From assembly GCF_007990265.1 (NCBI RefSeq), contig NZ_BJWH01000008.1, positions 1-64,000 of the forward strand: a stretch of DNA of 64,000 nucleotides. The letters are read 5' to 3'. The stretch comes from Cellulomonas terrae. Lineage in GTDB: Bacteria > Actinomycetota > Actinomycetes > Actinomycetales > Cellulomonadaceae. A model generated the notes under the pieces. That model was given only the letters and a program-made list of their open reading frames with translations. It had not been told where the DNA came from and ran no database searches. Below, one piece after another: positions 1-8,262 of the stretch. Each line of letters starts with the position of its first letter. The stretch's first letter is position 1. The translations under genes and the position numbers were made by a program.

Positions 1-261
1 CGCGACGACCACCGGTGCGCGTACTGCGGGGGCGGGGCGGACACCGTCGACCACGTGCACCCGCGCTCGCGCGGCGGGCGGCACGAGTGGACGAACGTCG
101 TCGCGGCCTGCGTCCGGTGCAACCACCGCAAGGCCGACCGGCTGCTGCACGAGATCGGCTGGGAGCTGCCGTTCGTGCCGCGCGCGCCGCGCTGGTCGGT
201 GGCGTTCGGGACCACGTCGGTCCGGTCCGAACCGCTGTGGTCGGCGTACGTCGTGGCCTGA
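1..261 (+). CDS. HNH endonuclease, C-terminal part (cut by window edge)
   Basis: The open frame enters from the left edge and stops at 259-261, so the N-terminus is missing. The visible part holds a zinc-binding CxxC (CAYC), the HNH core DHVHPRSRGG followed by N and V residues, and a second CxxC (CVRC) then NHRKAD. This is the layout of the HNH (beta-beta-alpha metal) nuclease fold found in many small actinobacterial proteins. The family covers genuine nucleases and housekeeping homologues of unknown target; nothing here says which. The tail after the HNH core is about 40 residues and unremarkable. Confidence 0.85.
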   Translation, partial: RDDHRCAYCGGGADTVDHVHPRSRGGRHEWTNVVAACVRCNHRKADRLLHEIGWELPFVPRAPRWSVAFGTTSVRSEPLWSAYVVA

Positions 262-388
262 CTCTCGTCTTCGTCAAGGATCCACCAACGTATGGCATCA
301 TTCCGGGAACTCGAAGGCGCAAGTGGGCCTCAGAGGAGGACACTGGGACGAGCGCACGGCGGGCTCGGTACGAGCACGGAGGCTCCGG

Positions 389-1327
389 ATGACGCGTGAC
401 GATGTGGTCCTCGTCGGGGTGGACGGATCGGCGGCGAGCCTGCACGCGCTCGACTGGGCCGCGGCACAGGCCCGCACCCACGGCTGGGCCGTCCGACTGG
501 TCTGCAGCTACTCGCTGCCGTCGTTCACGGCGGCCTCGCTCGACGGCGGGTACGCGGCGTTGGACGACACCGCGATCCAGGAGGGCGCCAAGGCGGTGCT
601 CGCCGAGGCGACGCAGCGCGTGTCCACGATGGGCGTCCCCGTCACCGCCAAGGTGCTCACGGGCGACGCCGCGGGGGTCCTCGTCGAGATGTCGCACTCC
701 GTCCGGCTCGCGGTCGTCGGGACGCGTGGCCGGGGCGGGTTCGCGGACCGGCTGCTGGGCACCGTCTCGTCGGCCCTGCCCGCGCACGCGTACTGCCCCA
801 CGGTCGTGGTCCCGCTGCGGGAGGCCGGCAAGGCCCTGCCCGACGACGCACCGATCCCGGCTCCGCGTCCCGTCCAGCGGATCGTCGTCGGCGTCGACGG
901 GTCTCCGCAGGCGGAGCACGCCCTGCGCTACGCCATCGGTGAGGCCCGGGCGTGGGGCGCCGAGCTGACCGCTGTGGCCGGTGTGCCCGTCGGGTCGATG
1001 TCGGGCGTCCTGGCGTGGCTGCCGGCGGCCGTCGACCACGAGCAGGTGCTGCGGGACGTCACCGAGGGGCTGAACGTCGTCGTCGACCGTGCCCTGGCGG
1101 ACGTGCCCGACCTGACCGTGCGGCGCATCGCGCTCGACGGCACGGGCGCGGAGCTGCTCACCGAGTTCTCCGTCGCGACCGACCTGATCGTGGTCGGGTC
1201 GCGGGGCCGCGGCGGGTTCGCGGGGCTGCTGCTCGGGTCGACCAGCCAGGCCGTCCTGCACCACTCCGACTGCCCCGTCATGGTGGTCACCAACCGGTGC
1301 GCCACCGCGGAGGCCGTCGCGGGGTAG
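389..1327 (+). CDS. Universal stress protein, tandem UspA domains
   Basis: 312 aa with two UspA domains in tandem (about 3-145 and 158-305). Each opens with the strand motif VGVDGS and each ends with the ATP-binding signature GxRGRGGFxxxLLGS/T followed by CPxxVV. Two complete nucleotide-binding signatures suggest an ATP-binding UspA-FG type protein, not a dimer-only type. The ATG at 389 is chosen because a GGAGG sits at 378-382; the frame is open further upstream without a better start. The stop codon abuts the stop codon of the convergent Lrp gene with no base between them. Such proteins in actinobacteria are often induced by hypoxia or starvation; no clear DosR box was recognised upstream. 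Confidence 0.92.
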   Translation: MTRDDVVLVGVDGSAASLHALDWAAAQARTHGWAVRLVCSYSLPSFTAASLDGGYAALDDTAIQEGAKAVLAEATQRVSTMGVPVTAKVLTGDAAGVLVEMSHSVRLAVVGTRGRGGFADRLLGTVSSALPAHAYCPTVVVPLREAGKALPDDAPIPAPRPVQRIVVGVDGSPQAEHALRYAIGEARAWGAELTAVAGVPVGSMSGVLAWLPAAVDHEQVLRDVTEGLNVVVDRALADVPDLTVRRIALDGTGAELLTEFSVATDLIVVGSRGRGGFAGLLLGSTSQAVLHHSDCPVMVVTNRCATAEAVAG

Positions 1328-1810
1328 TCAGCCCGCGGGGGCCGGGGGGACGTCGGGGCGGCGGACGAGCGCCGAGAGCACCACGGTCGACCGGGTCCGC
1401 GCGACGAAGGGCTCCGCAGCCAGCCTCTCGACCACCCGCTCCAGGTGGCGCATGTCCCGCGCGCGCACCTGCACCATGAGGTCGACGTCCCCGGTCACCG
1501 TGCTCGCGGCGACGACCTCGGGGTAGTGCTCGACGGCCGCGCGCATCGTCGCCGGGCTGGTCGAGCCCTGGCAGAACAGCTCGACGAACGCCTCGGTCTG
1601 CCAGCCCATCGCCGCGGGGTCCAGCCGGACCGTGAACCCGCGGATGACCCCCCGCTCACGGAGCCGGTCCACCCGGCGCTTCACGGCCGGTGCGGACAGC
1701 GAGACCTGCTCCCCGACCTGCGCAAACGTCGCCCGGGCGTCCAGCGCGAGGACGCGCAGGATCGCGGTGTCGAGGGCGTCGAGCCCGGAGTCGTCCGTCA
1801 CGTCCCTCAT
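1328..1810 (-). CDS. Lrp/AsnC family transcriptional regulator
   Basis: 160 aa with an N-terminal winged helix-turn-helix (LDALDTAILRVLALDARATF, then LSAPAVKRRVDRL) and a C-terminal RAM/AsnC effector domain (VTGDVDLMVQVRARDMRHLE). Lrp proteins form octamers that bind amino acids and control amino-acid genes. The frame is open to an ATG at 1864, but the ATG at 1810 is preferred because a 17-bp palindrome of Lrp-box size at 1839-1855 would otherwise lie inside the gene. In many actinobacteria an Lrp gene sits near ddaH-rocD, as here with one gene between, so control of arginine/ornithine catabolism is a reasonable inference. Confidence 0.88.
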   Translation of the reverse strand: MRDVTDDSGLDALDTAILRVLALDARATFAQVGEQVSLSAPAVKRRVDRLRERGVIRGFTVRLDPAAMGWQTEAFVELFCQGSTSPATMRAAVEHYPEVVAASTVTGDVDLMVQVRARDMRHLERVVERLAAEPFVARTRSTVVLSALVRRPDVPPAPAG

Positions 1811-1838
1811 CATCGCGGACATGCTCTCGATTGGTGTG

Positions 1839-1855
1839 GTCATCCAAACGATGAC
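1839..1855. promoter_or_regulatory. Palindromic operator, likely Lrp autoregulatory site
   Basis: GTCATC-CAAAC-GATGAC is a perfect 6-bp inverted repeat with a 5-bp AT-richer spacer. It lies 29 bp upstream of the preferred Lrp start and in the divergent region shared with the CAP-domain gene at 1978. Size and form fit an Lrp/AsnC box; binding is inferred. Confidence 0.55.
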
Positions 1856-1977
1856 AATGTGCACGCAATACGCCGAACGGGTGATTCAACAAATAGGGCA
1901 ACTTGCCTCAAGGCGGACGCAGGACGTGCCGAGATCAGGGGAGGCCCCAGCTTCTGGGGTCTAGCGAGGGAGGCGAC

Positions 1978-3135
1978 GTGGTCAAGGAGACCCAGAAACG
2001 GCTCGATGTGGTCCCGAGCCAGCGGCCGTCGGTGATCAGTGCACCGACACCGGTGATCGCAGATCCACCGACCGTCATCGACGTCCCACACCCCCACGCC
2101 GCACCATCTCCCCTCGTCGAGCCCCAGCCCGATCCCGCCGTACCGCGGTCGGCCGGGACCCGCCGGGCCGTCTGGGTCGGACTCGCCGCAGGTCTCGTCC
2201 TCGCCGTCGCGGCCGGCGGCAGCGTCTACGCCGCGGAGCAGCGCGCGCAGCGGGCCGAGACGGAGGCGCTCGCCGCGGGGCAGCGGGTGGACGAGCACGT
2301 GCTCGCCGCAGCACGCGACGCGGTCGCGGAGCGCTCCGCCGACGTCGTCGTCGCCCAGGCGGCGTACCAGAGCAGCCGCGCCGCCGCGACGAGTGCCGCG
2401 CAGGCCACCGTCGACCACGCGAACGCCACCCTCGCCGCCGTGCCGAACGCCGGGGAGGCCCCGCGGGCCGCCCTCGCCGGCGCGTCCGGTGCCGTCGGCG
2501 CCGCCCTGACCGCTCCCGACGTGAGCCTGCGGTCGCTGCGCACGCTCGTCGCCGGTGTCGCCGCACCCGAGAAGGCCGCCGTCGACGCCCAGGCGGCGTG
2601 GCAGGCCGCGGAGAATGCGCGGATCGCCGCCGAGCAGGCCGCCGCCGCAGCCGCCGCACAGGCGGCTGCGGCGCGTTCCGTCGCCAAGGCCCCGGCCCGG
2701 TCCACGGCGCCCCGGTCCACCACCCAGAAGTCCACGGCGGGCACCGCACCCGTCGCGCCGAGCGGCGCGAGCATCCCGTCCGGCGGGAAGGTCTGCACCT
2801 CGAGCGGTTCCGGGGCGGGCGAGTCGAGCGTGTCCGCCATCGGCTCGGCCATCAACGCCTACCGTGCCTCGCTCGGTCTCTCCCAGCTGTCGGTGTCCCG
2901 CAGCGGCAGCCTCGTGTCGCACTCGATCACCATGGCCAACGCGGGCGGCATCTGGCACTCCGGCGGCGACAACATCGTGGCCTGCGTGAGCAACGGCTCG
3001 GCGTCCTCGATGGTCTCCGCCTGGTCCCGGTCCGCCGGGCACGACGCCCAGATGCGTCGGACCGACGTGTCGAGCATGTCCGTCGGCGGCGCGAGCCTGA
3101 ACGGCTGGCTCTACGGCGCGGTGCGCTTCAGCTAG
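1978..3135 (+). CDS. Membrane-anchored CAP/SCP-domain protein
   Basis: 385 aa. A Pro-rich cytoplasmic N-terminus (1-62) leads into one transmembrane helix (about 63-84), then an Ala-rich coiled-coil region (about 85-250), a Ser/Thr/Pro linker and a C-terminal CAP (SCP/PR1-like) domain from about 280 (INAYRASLGLSQL, HSGGDNIVAC). The likely topology is N-terminus in, CAP domain outside. The GTG at 1978 follows GAGGGAGG; the frame is open upstream to 1903 but that start lacks a ribosome site. A small hairpin (CCCCAG-CTT-CTGGGG, 1945-1959) lies in the leader. The exact function is unknown; CAP domains in bacteria are secreted and some bind lipids or cell wall. Confidence 0.8.
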   Translation: MVKETQKRLDVVPSQRPSVISAPTPVIADPPTVIDVPHPHAAPSPLVEPQPDPAVPRSAGTRRAVWVGLAAGLVLAVAAGGSVYAAEQRAQRAETEALAAGQRVDEHVLAAARDAVAERSADVVVAQAAYQSSRAAATSAAQATVDHANATLAAVPNAGEAPRAALAGASGAVGAALTAPDVSLRSLRTLVAGVAAPEKAAVDAQAAWQAAENARIAAEQAAAAAAAQAAAARSVAKAPARSTAPRSTTQKSTAGTAPVAPSGASIPSGGKVCTSSGSGAGESSVSAIGSAINAYRASLGLSQLSVSRSGSLVSHSITMANAGGIWHSGGDNIVACVSNGSASSMVSAWSRSAGHDAQMRRTDVSSMSVGGASLNGWLYGAVRFS

Positions 3136-3143
3136 CGCCTGGC

Positions 3144-3187
3144 ACGTCCGAGCATCTGGCCGCCCTGACGGCCAGGTGCTCGGACGT
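3144..3187. terminator. Strong intrinsic hairpin between convergent genes
   Basis: A 19-bp stem (11 bp, one G-T wobble, 7 bp) around a 6-nt loop (CCCTGA) begins 9 bases after the CAP gene stop. There is no T-tract, which is usual in high-GC actinobacteria. It can serve both strands. Confidence 0.85.
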
Positions 3188-3210
3188 CGTCATGTGCGGC
3201 GACCGGGCGT

Positions 3211-3246
3211 CCGAGGACGTGGTCGCGGGGGCAGCCACGTCCTCGG
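3211..3246. terminator. Second hairpin terminator for the rocD side
   Basis: A perfect 12-bp stem (CCGAGGACGTGG and its complement) with a 12-nt loop lies 35 bases beyond the rocD stop in the rocD direction. With 3144-3187 it insulates the two convergent units. Confidence 0.75.
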
Positions 3247-3281
3247 AACGCTCGCGGTGGGGGTGGGGCAGCCGCGACGGG

Positions 3282-4484
3282 TCAGCGGAGGGCGTCCGTG
3301 AGGGCGTCCGTCGCCAGGTCCAGGTCCTCCACCGTGATCGTCAGGGGCGGGGCCAGGCGGATGGTGCTGCCGTGGGTGTCCTTGGCGAGGACGCCGCGGG
3401 CCAGGAGGCGCTCGCAGAGCTGGCGGCCGGTCAGCGGCGGCGTGACGTCCAGGCCGGCCCACAGGCCCGCGCGACGCGACGAGGCGAGCAGGCCCTCGTC
3501 GACGAGCGCGTCGAGGCGGGCACCCCAGTGCAGGCCGAGCGTCGTCGCCCGCGCCTGCAGCTCGCCGGTCTCCAGCAGGCCGACGACCGCGAGACCCACC
3601 GCGCACGCGAGCGGGTTCCCGCCGAACGTCGAGCCGTGGGTGCCGGCGGTCAGGACGCCGAGGACGTCGGACCGGCCGACGACGGCGGACACGGGCAGGA
3701 CGCCGCCGCCGAGGGCCTTGCCGAGCGTGACCAGGTCGGGCTTCACGCCCCAGAGCTCGGAGGCCAGCGTGGTGCCGGTGCGGCCGAGGCCGGACTGGAT
3801 CTCGTCGGCGACGAGGAGGACGTCCTGCGCGGTGCAGAGCGCGCGGAGGCCGGGCAGGTAGTCGTCGGGCGGGATGACGACGCCCTGCTCGCCCTGGATG
3901 GGCTCGACGAGCACGGCCACGGTCGTCTCGTCGATGGCCTCGCGCACGGCGTCGACGGAGCCGTACGCCACGACCCGGAACCCGGGCGTGTACGGGCCGA
4001 AGCCGCGACGTGCGTCCGGGTCGGTGGAGAACGACACGATCGTGGTGGTGCGGCCGTGGAAGTTGCCGTCGACGACGACGATCGTCGCGCGGTCGGCGGG
4101 CACGCCCTTGACGTCGTAGCCCCACTTGCGGGCGGCCTTGATGGCGGTCTCGACGGCCTCCGCGCCCGTGTTCATCGGCAGCACCATGGGCGGGCCGGCG
4201 ACCAGCGGGCCGATCAGCGCAGCCAGGCGGGCCGCGAAGGGCTCGAGCAGCTCGTGGTCGAACGCGCGGGACGTGAGCGTGAGCCGGTCGATCTGCGCGT
4301 GGGCAGCCGCGGTGAGGACGGGGTGGCGGTGGCCGAAGTTCAGTGCCGAGTAGCCGGACAGCAGGTCCAGGTAGCGCCGGCCCTCGTCGTCGGTCACCCA
4401 CGAGCCGAGCCCCTCGACCAGCGTGACGGGCAGGGGGTGGTAGTTGGGCGCGAGGACCGAGAGCCCCGCATCCACGAGGGTCAT
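3282..4484 (-). CDS. rocD: Ornithine aminotransferase
   Basis: 400 aa, the normal length for the class III PLP aminotransferase that converts ornithine plus 2-oxoglutarate to glutamate semialdehyde and glutamate. Visible landmarks are the N-terminal YLDLLSGYSALNFGHRHP, the PLP-phosphate region NTGAEAVETAIKAAR, DEIQSGLGRTG, the Schiff-base lysine K256 in TLGKALGGG, and THGSTFGGNPLAC. The ATG at 4484 overlaps the ddaH stop (ATGA at 4481-4484), so the two are translationally coupled. With ddaH it forms a route from methylarginine/arginine breakdown into proline and glutamate metabolism. Confidence 0.95.
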   Translation of the reverse strand: MTLVDAGLSVLAPNYHPLPVTLVEGLGSWVTDDEGRRYLDLLSGYSALNFGHRHPVLTAAAHAQIDRLTLTSRAFDHELLEPFAARLAALIGPLVAGPPMVLPMNTGAEAVETAIKAARKWGYDVKGVPADRATIVVVDGNFHGRTTTIVSFSTDPDARRGFGPYTPGFRVVAYGSVDAVREAIDETTVAVLVEPIQGEQGVVIPPDDYLPGLRALCTAQDVLLVADEIQSGLGRTGTTLASELWGVKPDLVTLGKALGGGVLPVSAVVGRSDVLGVLTAGTHGSTFGGNPLACAVGLAVVGLLETGELQARATTLGLHWGARLDALVDEGLLASSRRAGLWAGLDVTPPLTGRQLCERLLARGVLAKDTHGSTIRLAPPLTITVEDLDLATDALTDALR

Positions 4485-5326
4485 CGTCCGGAGCCGGAGG
4501 CGGGGCGGATCTCCAGCGTGCAGCACTTGGCGCCGCCGCCGCCCTTGAGCAGCTCGCTGGTGTCCACCGGGATCGGGTTGTAGCCGCGCGCGGCGATCGC
4601 CGCGGCGAGGTCGACGGCGCCGGGGGCGACGACGACGTTCAGCCCGTCGGAGACCGCGTTGAGGCCGAGGGCGACCGCGTCGCGCTCGGTGGCCTCGACC
4701 GCGTCGGGGAAGAGCTGGCGCAGGACGGCACGCGAGCCGGCCGAGAACGCGGGCGGGTAGTACGCGATCTGCGGGTCGGCCGGGTCGCTCGACAGCACGG
4801 CCAGCGCGGTGTCGAGGTGGTAGTAGTGCGGGCTGACCAGGTCGAGCGAGATGACCGGGCGACCGAACAGCTCCTGGAGCTCGGCGTGCGCGGCGCGGTC
4901 GGTGCGGAAGCCCGTGCCGGCCAGGACCAGGTTGCCGACGACGAGCAGGTCGCCCTCGCCCTCGTTGGTCTCGGCGGCGGTGTGCGTGACGTAGCCGCGG
5001 TCGGCGAACCACTTCTGGTACGCGGGACCCTCGGGCTGGCGCTCGGCGTAGCGGAACCTCGCGGAGTACACGACGCCGTCCAGGACGGTCGCGCCGTTGG
5101 CGGCGTAGACCATGTCGGGCAGGCCGGGGATCGGGTCGATCGTCTCGACGGTGTGGCCGAGGTCCAGGTACACGTCGCGCAGCGTGCGCCACTGGCGGAC
5201 GGCGAGGTCGGCGTCGGTGTACCTGGTCTTGTCCATCCACGGGTTGATCTCGTAGGACACCGTGTAGTGGACGGGCTCGCACATCAGGTAGCGGCGATCG
5301 GTACGTCCGGGGGCGGTCGGGGTCAT
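4481..5326 (-). CDS. ddaH: Dimethylarginine dimethylaminohydrolase (DDAH)
   Basis: 281 aa, pentein (amidinotransferase-like) fold. DDAH converts N,N-dimethylarginine to citrulline and dimethylamine. Seen here are YEINPWM near the N-terminus, PGLPDMVYAANGA, the histidine in HYYHLDTAL, and the C-terminal cysteine pair in GGGGAKCCTLE (C268/C269), one of which is the family nucleophile. A strong ribosome site (GAGGAGCC) precedes the ATG at 5326. It is the first gene of a two-gene operon with rocD. Related arginine deiminases share the fold, but the length and gene pairing favour DDAH. Confidence 0.9.
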   Translation of the reverse strand: MTPTAPGRTDRRYLMCEPVHYTVSYEINPWMDKTRYTDADLAVRQWRTLRDVYLDLGHTVETIDPIPGLPDMVYAANGATVLDGVVYSARFRYAERQPEGPAYQKWFADRGYVTHTAAETNEGEGDLLVVGNLVLAGTGFRTDRAAHAELQELFGRPVISLDLVSPHYYHLDTALAVLSSDPADPQIAYYPPAFSAGSRAVLRQLFPDAVEATERDAVALGLNAVSDGLNVVVAPGAVDLAAAIAARGYNPIPVDTSELLKGGGGAKCCTLEIRPASGSGR

Positions 5327-5431
5327 GAAGGCTCCTCGTGGCGTGTCGTTCCCCCAAGGCTACGAGCCGGTACGCTCCGGGCCGTTCATCTCAGGTTGTG
5401 CGCTGGGCCGCGATCCGTTGCGTCGCGGAAC

Positions 5432-5923
5432 CTAAGCGTGGCGATTCGTTGCGTGAGCCTCCTGGCGGGCTTTCATCAGCGCGTACCGGACCATCCCGCC
5501 GAGGAACGGCTTGAGCGCGGCCTCGGTGAGTCGGCGGGGGAGCGGGCCCGCGAGGTAGACGTTCTCGCTCCAGAACACCCGGCTGGAGGACGGCCCCGCG
5601 GGCACGACGACGATGCTCGCGTGCCCCTTGAGCACGTGCCCGATCTTCGTGAACGTCGCGACGCCCGGCTCCGCGCCGACCGGCGGGTCGTAGCGGTCGA
5701 CGGTCATCACGTCGGCGAGCCCGGGGAACCCCCGCCGCGCGAACGGCCCCGAGACGGCGGTGACCGTGGCCCCCGCGGCCGCGGGACCGTCGAGCGACAC
5801 CCGGGTCAGCGGGATCCAGCGTTCGTGGTTGCGCAGGTCGGCGACCAGCGCCCACGCCGCCGCGGCATCGACCGGGAAGGACCGGACCACGGCGTCGATC
5901 GGGATGCTCGTCACGCGCCCCAT
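5432..5923 (-). CDS. SRPBCC family protein
   Basis: 163 aa. The sequence fits the SRPBCC/polyketide-cyclase-like (START) fold: VVRSFPVDAAAAWALVADLRNHERWIPLTRV at the start, a middle of beta strands, and a long C-terminal amphipathic helix (EAALKPFLGGMVRYALMKA). These cup-shaped proteins bind hydrophobic ligands; the ligand is not predictable. It is divergent from the aldo/keto reductase with only 26 bases between the starts, so the two probably share a regulatory region. Confidence 0.8.
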   Translation of the reverse strand: MGRVTSIPIDAVVRSFPVDAAAAWALVADLRNHERWIPLTRVSLDGPAAAGATVTAVSGPFARRGFPGLADVMTVDRYDPPVGAEPGVATFTKIGHVLKGHASIVVVPAGPSSSRVFWSENVYLAGPLPRRLTEAALKPFLGGMVRYALMKARQEAHATNRHA

Positions 5924-5935
5924 CGTCCGCGCGGG

Positions 5936-5941
5936 TAGCGT
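5936..5941 (+). promoter_or_regulatory. -10-like hexamer of a probable leaderless transcript
   Basis: TAGCGT ends 8 bases before the ATG at 5950 and no ribosome site fits between, so transcription probably starts at or next to the start codon of the aldo/keto reductase. Confidence 0.4.
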
Positions 5942-5949
5942 CCCTGTCC

Positions 5950-6939
5950 ATGGAGAGCAGGCAGCTAGGGCGCACAGGCAGGTCGGTCGGGGTCGTGGGG
6001 TTGGGGTGCTGGCAGCTCGGCGCGGACTGGGGGTCGGTGTCCGACGAGGCGGCGCTGGAGGTGCTGGGCGCTGCCGTCGACTCCGGCGTGACGTTCCTCG
6101 ACACGGCCGACGTGTACGGCGACGGCCGCTCCGAGAAGCTCATCGGCTCGTTCCTCGCCGCGCGCGGGCCGAACCACGGGCTGACCGTGGCGACGAAGAT
6201 GGGCCGCCGCGCGGACCCGCACGTCGCCGACGCGTACACGCTCTCGTGGTTCCGCGCCTGGACCGACCGCTCGCGCGAGAACCTCGACGTCGACACCCTC
6301 GACCTCGTGCAGCTGCACTGCCCGCCGTCGGAGGTCTTCCGGCGCGAGTCCACCTACGACGCGCTCGACGTGCTCGTCGACGAGGGCCGCGTCGCCGCCT
6401 ACGGGGTGTCCGTCGAGACCGTCGACGAGGCGCTCGAGGCGATCGTCCGGCCGAACGTCGCCACCGTGCAGATCATCCTCAACGTGTTCCGGCGCAAGCC
6501 CTTGGAGCAGGTGCTGCCGCTCGCCGCCGCCGAGGGCGTCGGGATCATCGCGCGCGTGCCGCTCGCGTCGGGCCTGCTGTCCGGGAAGTACGACGAGGGC
6601 ACGCAGTTCGCCGCCGACGACCACCGGTCCTACAACCGCGACGGGCAGGCGTTCGACGTCGGCGAGACGTTCGCGGGCGTGCCGTTCGAGGTCGGTGTCG
6701 CCGCCGCGCGCGAGGTCGCCGACCTGACGCCGGCGGGTGCCACCACGGCCCAGCTCGCCCTGCGGTGGATCATCGACCAGCCGGGCGTGTCCGTGGTCAT
6801 CCCCGGCGCGCGCTCGGCGGTCCAGGCCGTCTCCAACGCGCAGGCGGCGTCGTTGCCACCCATCGACGAGGAGACGCTCGACGGCCTGCGCGGCATCTAC
6901 GACGGGCGGATCCGCCAGCACGTCCACGCCCGCTGGTAG
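5950..6939 (+). CDS. Aldo/keto reductase
   Basis: 329 aa TIM-barrel NAD(P)H oxidoreductase. The catalytic tetrad is visible: D51 and Y56 in FLDTADVYGDGRSE, K83 in VATKMGRR, H123 in VQLHCPP. The C-terminal RWIIDQPGVSVVIPGARS carries the conserved cofactor-binding region of the family. The N-terminal LGRTGRSVGVVGLGCWQLG is typical of the AKR11/AKR12-like bacterial group. The physiological substrate cannot be read from sequence. Its stop is three bases from the stop of the convergent membrane-protein gene. Confidence 0.92.
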   Translation: MESRQLGRTGRSVGVVGLGCWQLGADWGSVSDEAALEVLGAAVDSGVTFLDTADVYGDGRSEKLIGSFLAARGPNHGLTVATKMGRRADPHVADAYTLSWFRAWTDRSRENLDVDTLDLVQLHCPPSEVFRRESTYDALDVLVDEGRVAAYGVSVETVDEALEAIVRPNVATVQIILNVFRRKPLEQVLPLAAAEGVGIIARVPLASGLLSGKYDEGTQFAADDHRSYNRDGQAFDVGETFAGVPFEVGVAAAREVADLTPAGATTAQLALRWIIDQPGVSVVIPGARSAVQAVSNAQAASLPPIDEETLDGLRGIYDGRIRQHVHARW

Positions 6940-6942
6940 TCC

Positions 6943-7683
6943 CTACTTCTTGGAGCCGATCCGCTTGAACCGGCCCGTGACCTGCTTCGGCTCCGCGGGC
7001 AGGATCACGGGTGCGTCGGCCGGAGCGGCGACCTCGACGACCTTCGGGAACGCGAGCGGCGGCGGGCCGAACGCGCGGCGCGCGCCCTCGATGACGTTCT
7101 TGCCCAGCGCGCGGGCGCCCGCTACACCGATCACCAGGCCGATGCCGAACGGGACGATCCGGCCGACGGCCAGCCCGGTCTGCTTGGTGAGCTGCGTCCG
7201 CACGAAGCGCCGGGTCATGGTCGTGTTCACCTTGCGGACCGTCGCCATGGGCATCCGCGTGAGCAGCGCCCGCGCGACGCTGACGCTGGTCAGCTCCGCG
7301 CCGTCGGTGACGATCTTGGCGCCGGAGTCCCCGAGGATCGTGGTCAGCAGGAGCGCGCGACGGCGCTCGACGTCCTCGATCTCGATGCCGTGCACGGAGG
7401 CCACGGCCAGCGCGAACGCGGCGGACGCCCCGAAGAACGTGGCGATGTCGCTGGCCGTGAGCGCGAGGGCGACCCCGGTGCCGACGGCCGGGGCCGCCGC
7501 CGTCGCACCCACCGCACCGCCGGTGGACTGCACGACGAGCAGGTACTCCTTCTCCAGCAGGCGGACCAGCTGCTCGGGGGTCGCCTCGGGGTTCCTGCGT
7601 CGCAACGAGCTCACGTGCGCGTGGATCGTGGACGACGGGATGGTCACGGCCTTCGCGAGGGCCGCCTCGACGATGCTCGGCAT
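6943..7683 (-). CDS. Hypothetical helical membrane-associated protein
   Basis: 246 aa, not firmly recognised. It has an N-terminal helical segment (MPSIVEAALAKAVTIPSS), a hydrophobic Gly/Ala-rich stretch around 60-105 (GGAVGATAAAPAVGTGVALA), a further hydrophobic segment near 180-205 (VGRIVPFGIGLVIGVAGARALG), and a basic tail. The glycine-rich helices resemble EcsC-like proteins, but the match is weak and by eye only. It starts on TGATG at the osmC stop, so it is translationally coupled to osmC. Confidence 0.65.
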   Translation of the reverse strand: MPSIVEAALAKAVTIPSSTIHAHVSSLRRRNPEATPEQLVRLLEKEYLLVVQSTGGAVGATAAAPAVGTGVALALTASDIATFFGASAAFALAVASVHGIEIEDVERRRALLLTTILGDSGAKIVTDGAELTSVSVARALLTRMPMATVRKVNTTMTRRFVRTQLTKQTGLAVGRIVPFGIGLVIGVAGARALGKNVIEGARRAFGPPPLAFPKVVEVAAPADAPVILPAEPKQVTGRFKRIGSKK

Positions 7684-8138
7684 CAGCGCTCCCCGGTGAC
7701 GGTCAGCTGCACGTTCGCGCCGGCGTCGAGCGTGCGGCCCACCGTGCAGTGCGAGTCGATGGCCCGGTGCACGACCGTGATGAGGCGCTCGCGGGCCTCC
7801 GGGTCGAGCGAGCTCAGGTCGACCACGAGCTCCTCGGCGAACGCCGGGTACCGGTCCTCGTCGCCGGCCATGCCGCTGACCTTGATGACCACGTCGACGT
7901 CGTCGCCCAGCCGGTGCGCGAGCTTGGAGTCGGCGGACAGCCCGCTGCAGCCGGCCAGCGCGATCTTCAGCAGCTCGCCCGGGCTGAACGCCCCGTCGAC
8001 CTCGACCCCGCCGATGCTCACCTCGGCACCGCGCGAGTTGCGGCCCGTGTAGAGGCGCTTGCCCGTGCGCTCCACCCAGAGCTCGGTGTCCCCGGCGTTC
8101 TTGGTGATGTCGGGCGCTGTCGTCTGCTCCGTCGTCAT
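7683..8138 (-). CDS. OsmC family peroxiredoxin-like protein
   Basis: 151 aa. The two redox cysteines of the OsmC/Ohr family are present, C64 in KIALAGCSGLSAD and C131 in IDSHCTVGRTLD, so organic-hydroperoxide reductase activity is plausible. OsmC versus Ohr cannot be settled from this sequence alone. The start at 8138 (MTTEQTTAPD) is chosen over an upstream in-frame ATG at 8216 that would translate the tandem 24-bp repeats; the longer form would begin with a repeated Arg/Cys-rich stretch and is unlikely. It is first in a two-gene operon and divergent from a lipoprotein gene. Confidence 0.88.
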   Translation of the reverse strand: MTTEQTTAPDITKNAGDTELWVERTGKRLYTGRNSRGAEVSIGGVEVDGAFSPGELLKIALAGCSGLSADSKLAHRLGDDVDVVIKVSGMAGDEDRYPAFAEELVVDLSSLDPEARERLITVVHRAIDSHCTVGRTLDAGANVQLTVTGER

Positions 8139-8161
8139 CCCGCGATCCTGCCACGGGGTGC

Positions 8162-8209
8162 GGCAGGTCTCTTGTCGGCGCAAGTGGCAGGTCTCTTGTC
8201 GGCGCAAGT
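8162..8209. repeat. Two perfect tandem copies of a 24-bp unit in a divergent promoter region
   Basis: Unit 8162-8185 is repeated exactly at 8186-8209. Each contains CTTG-TCGGCG-CAAG, a short inverted repeat. The pair lies 24 bases upstream of the osmC start and 53 bases from the lipoprotein start, where an operator pair would be placed. Confidence 0.8.
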
Positions 8210-8262
8210 TACGCAACGACTACGGATGGACGGCTCCGACGCCGCTCCTAGGCTGCACCTCC

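Noticed and set aside
262-388. DosR-type box upstream of the universal stress protein
   Set aside because: A partial TTC...GGGAACTC...GAA pattern is present, but it lacks the consensus inverted GGGAC/GTCCC halves.
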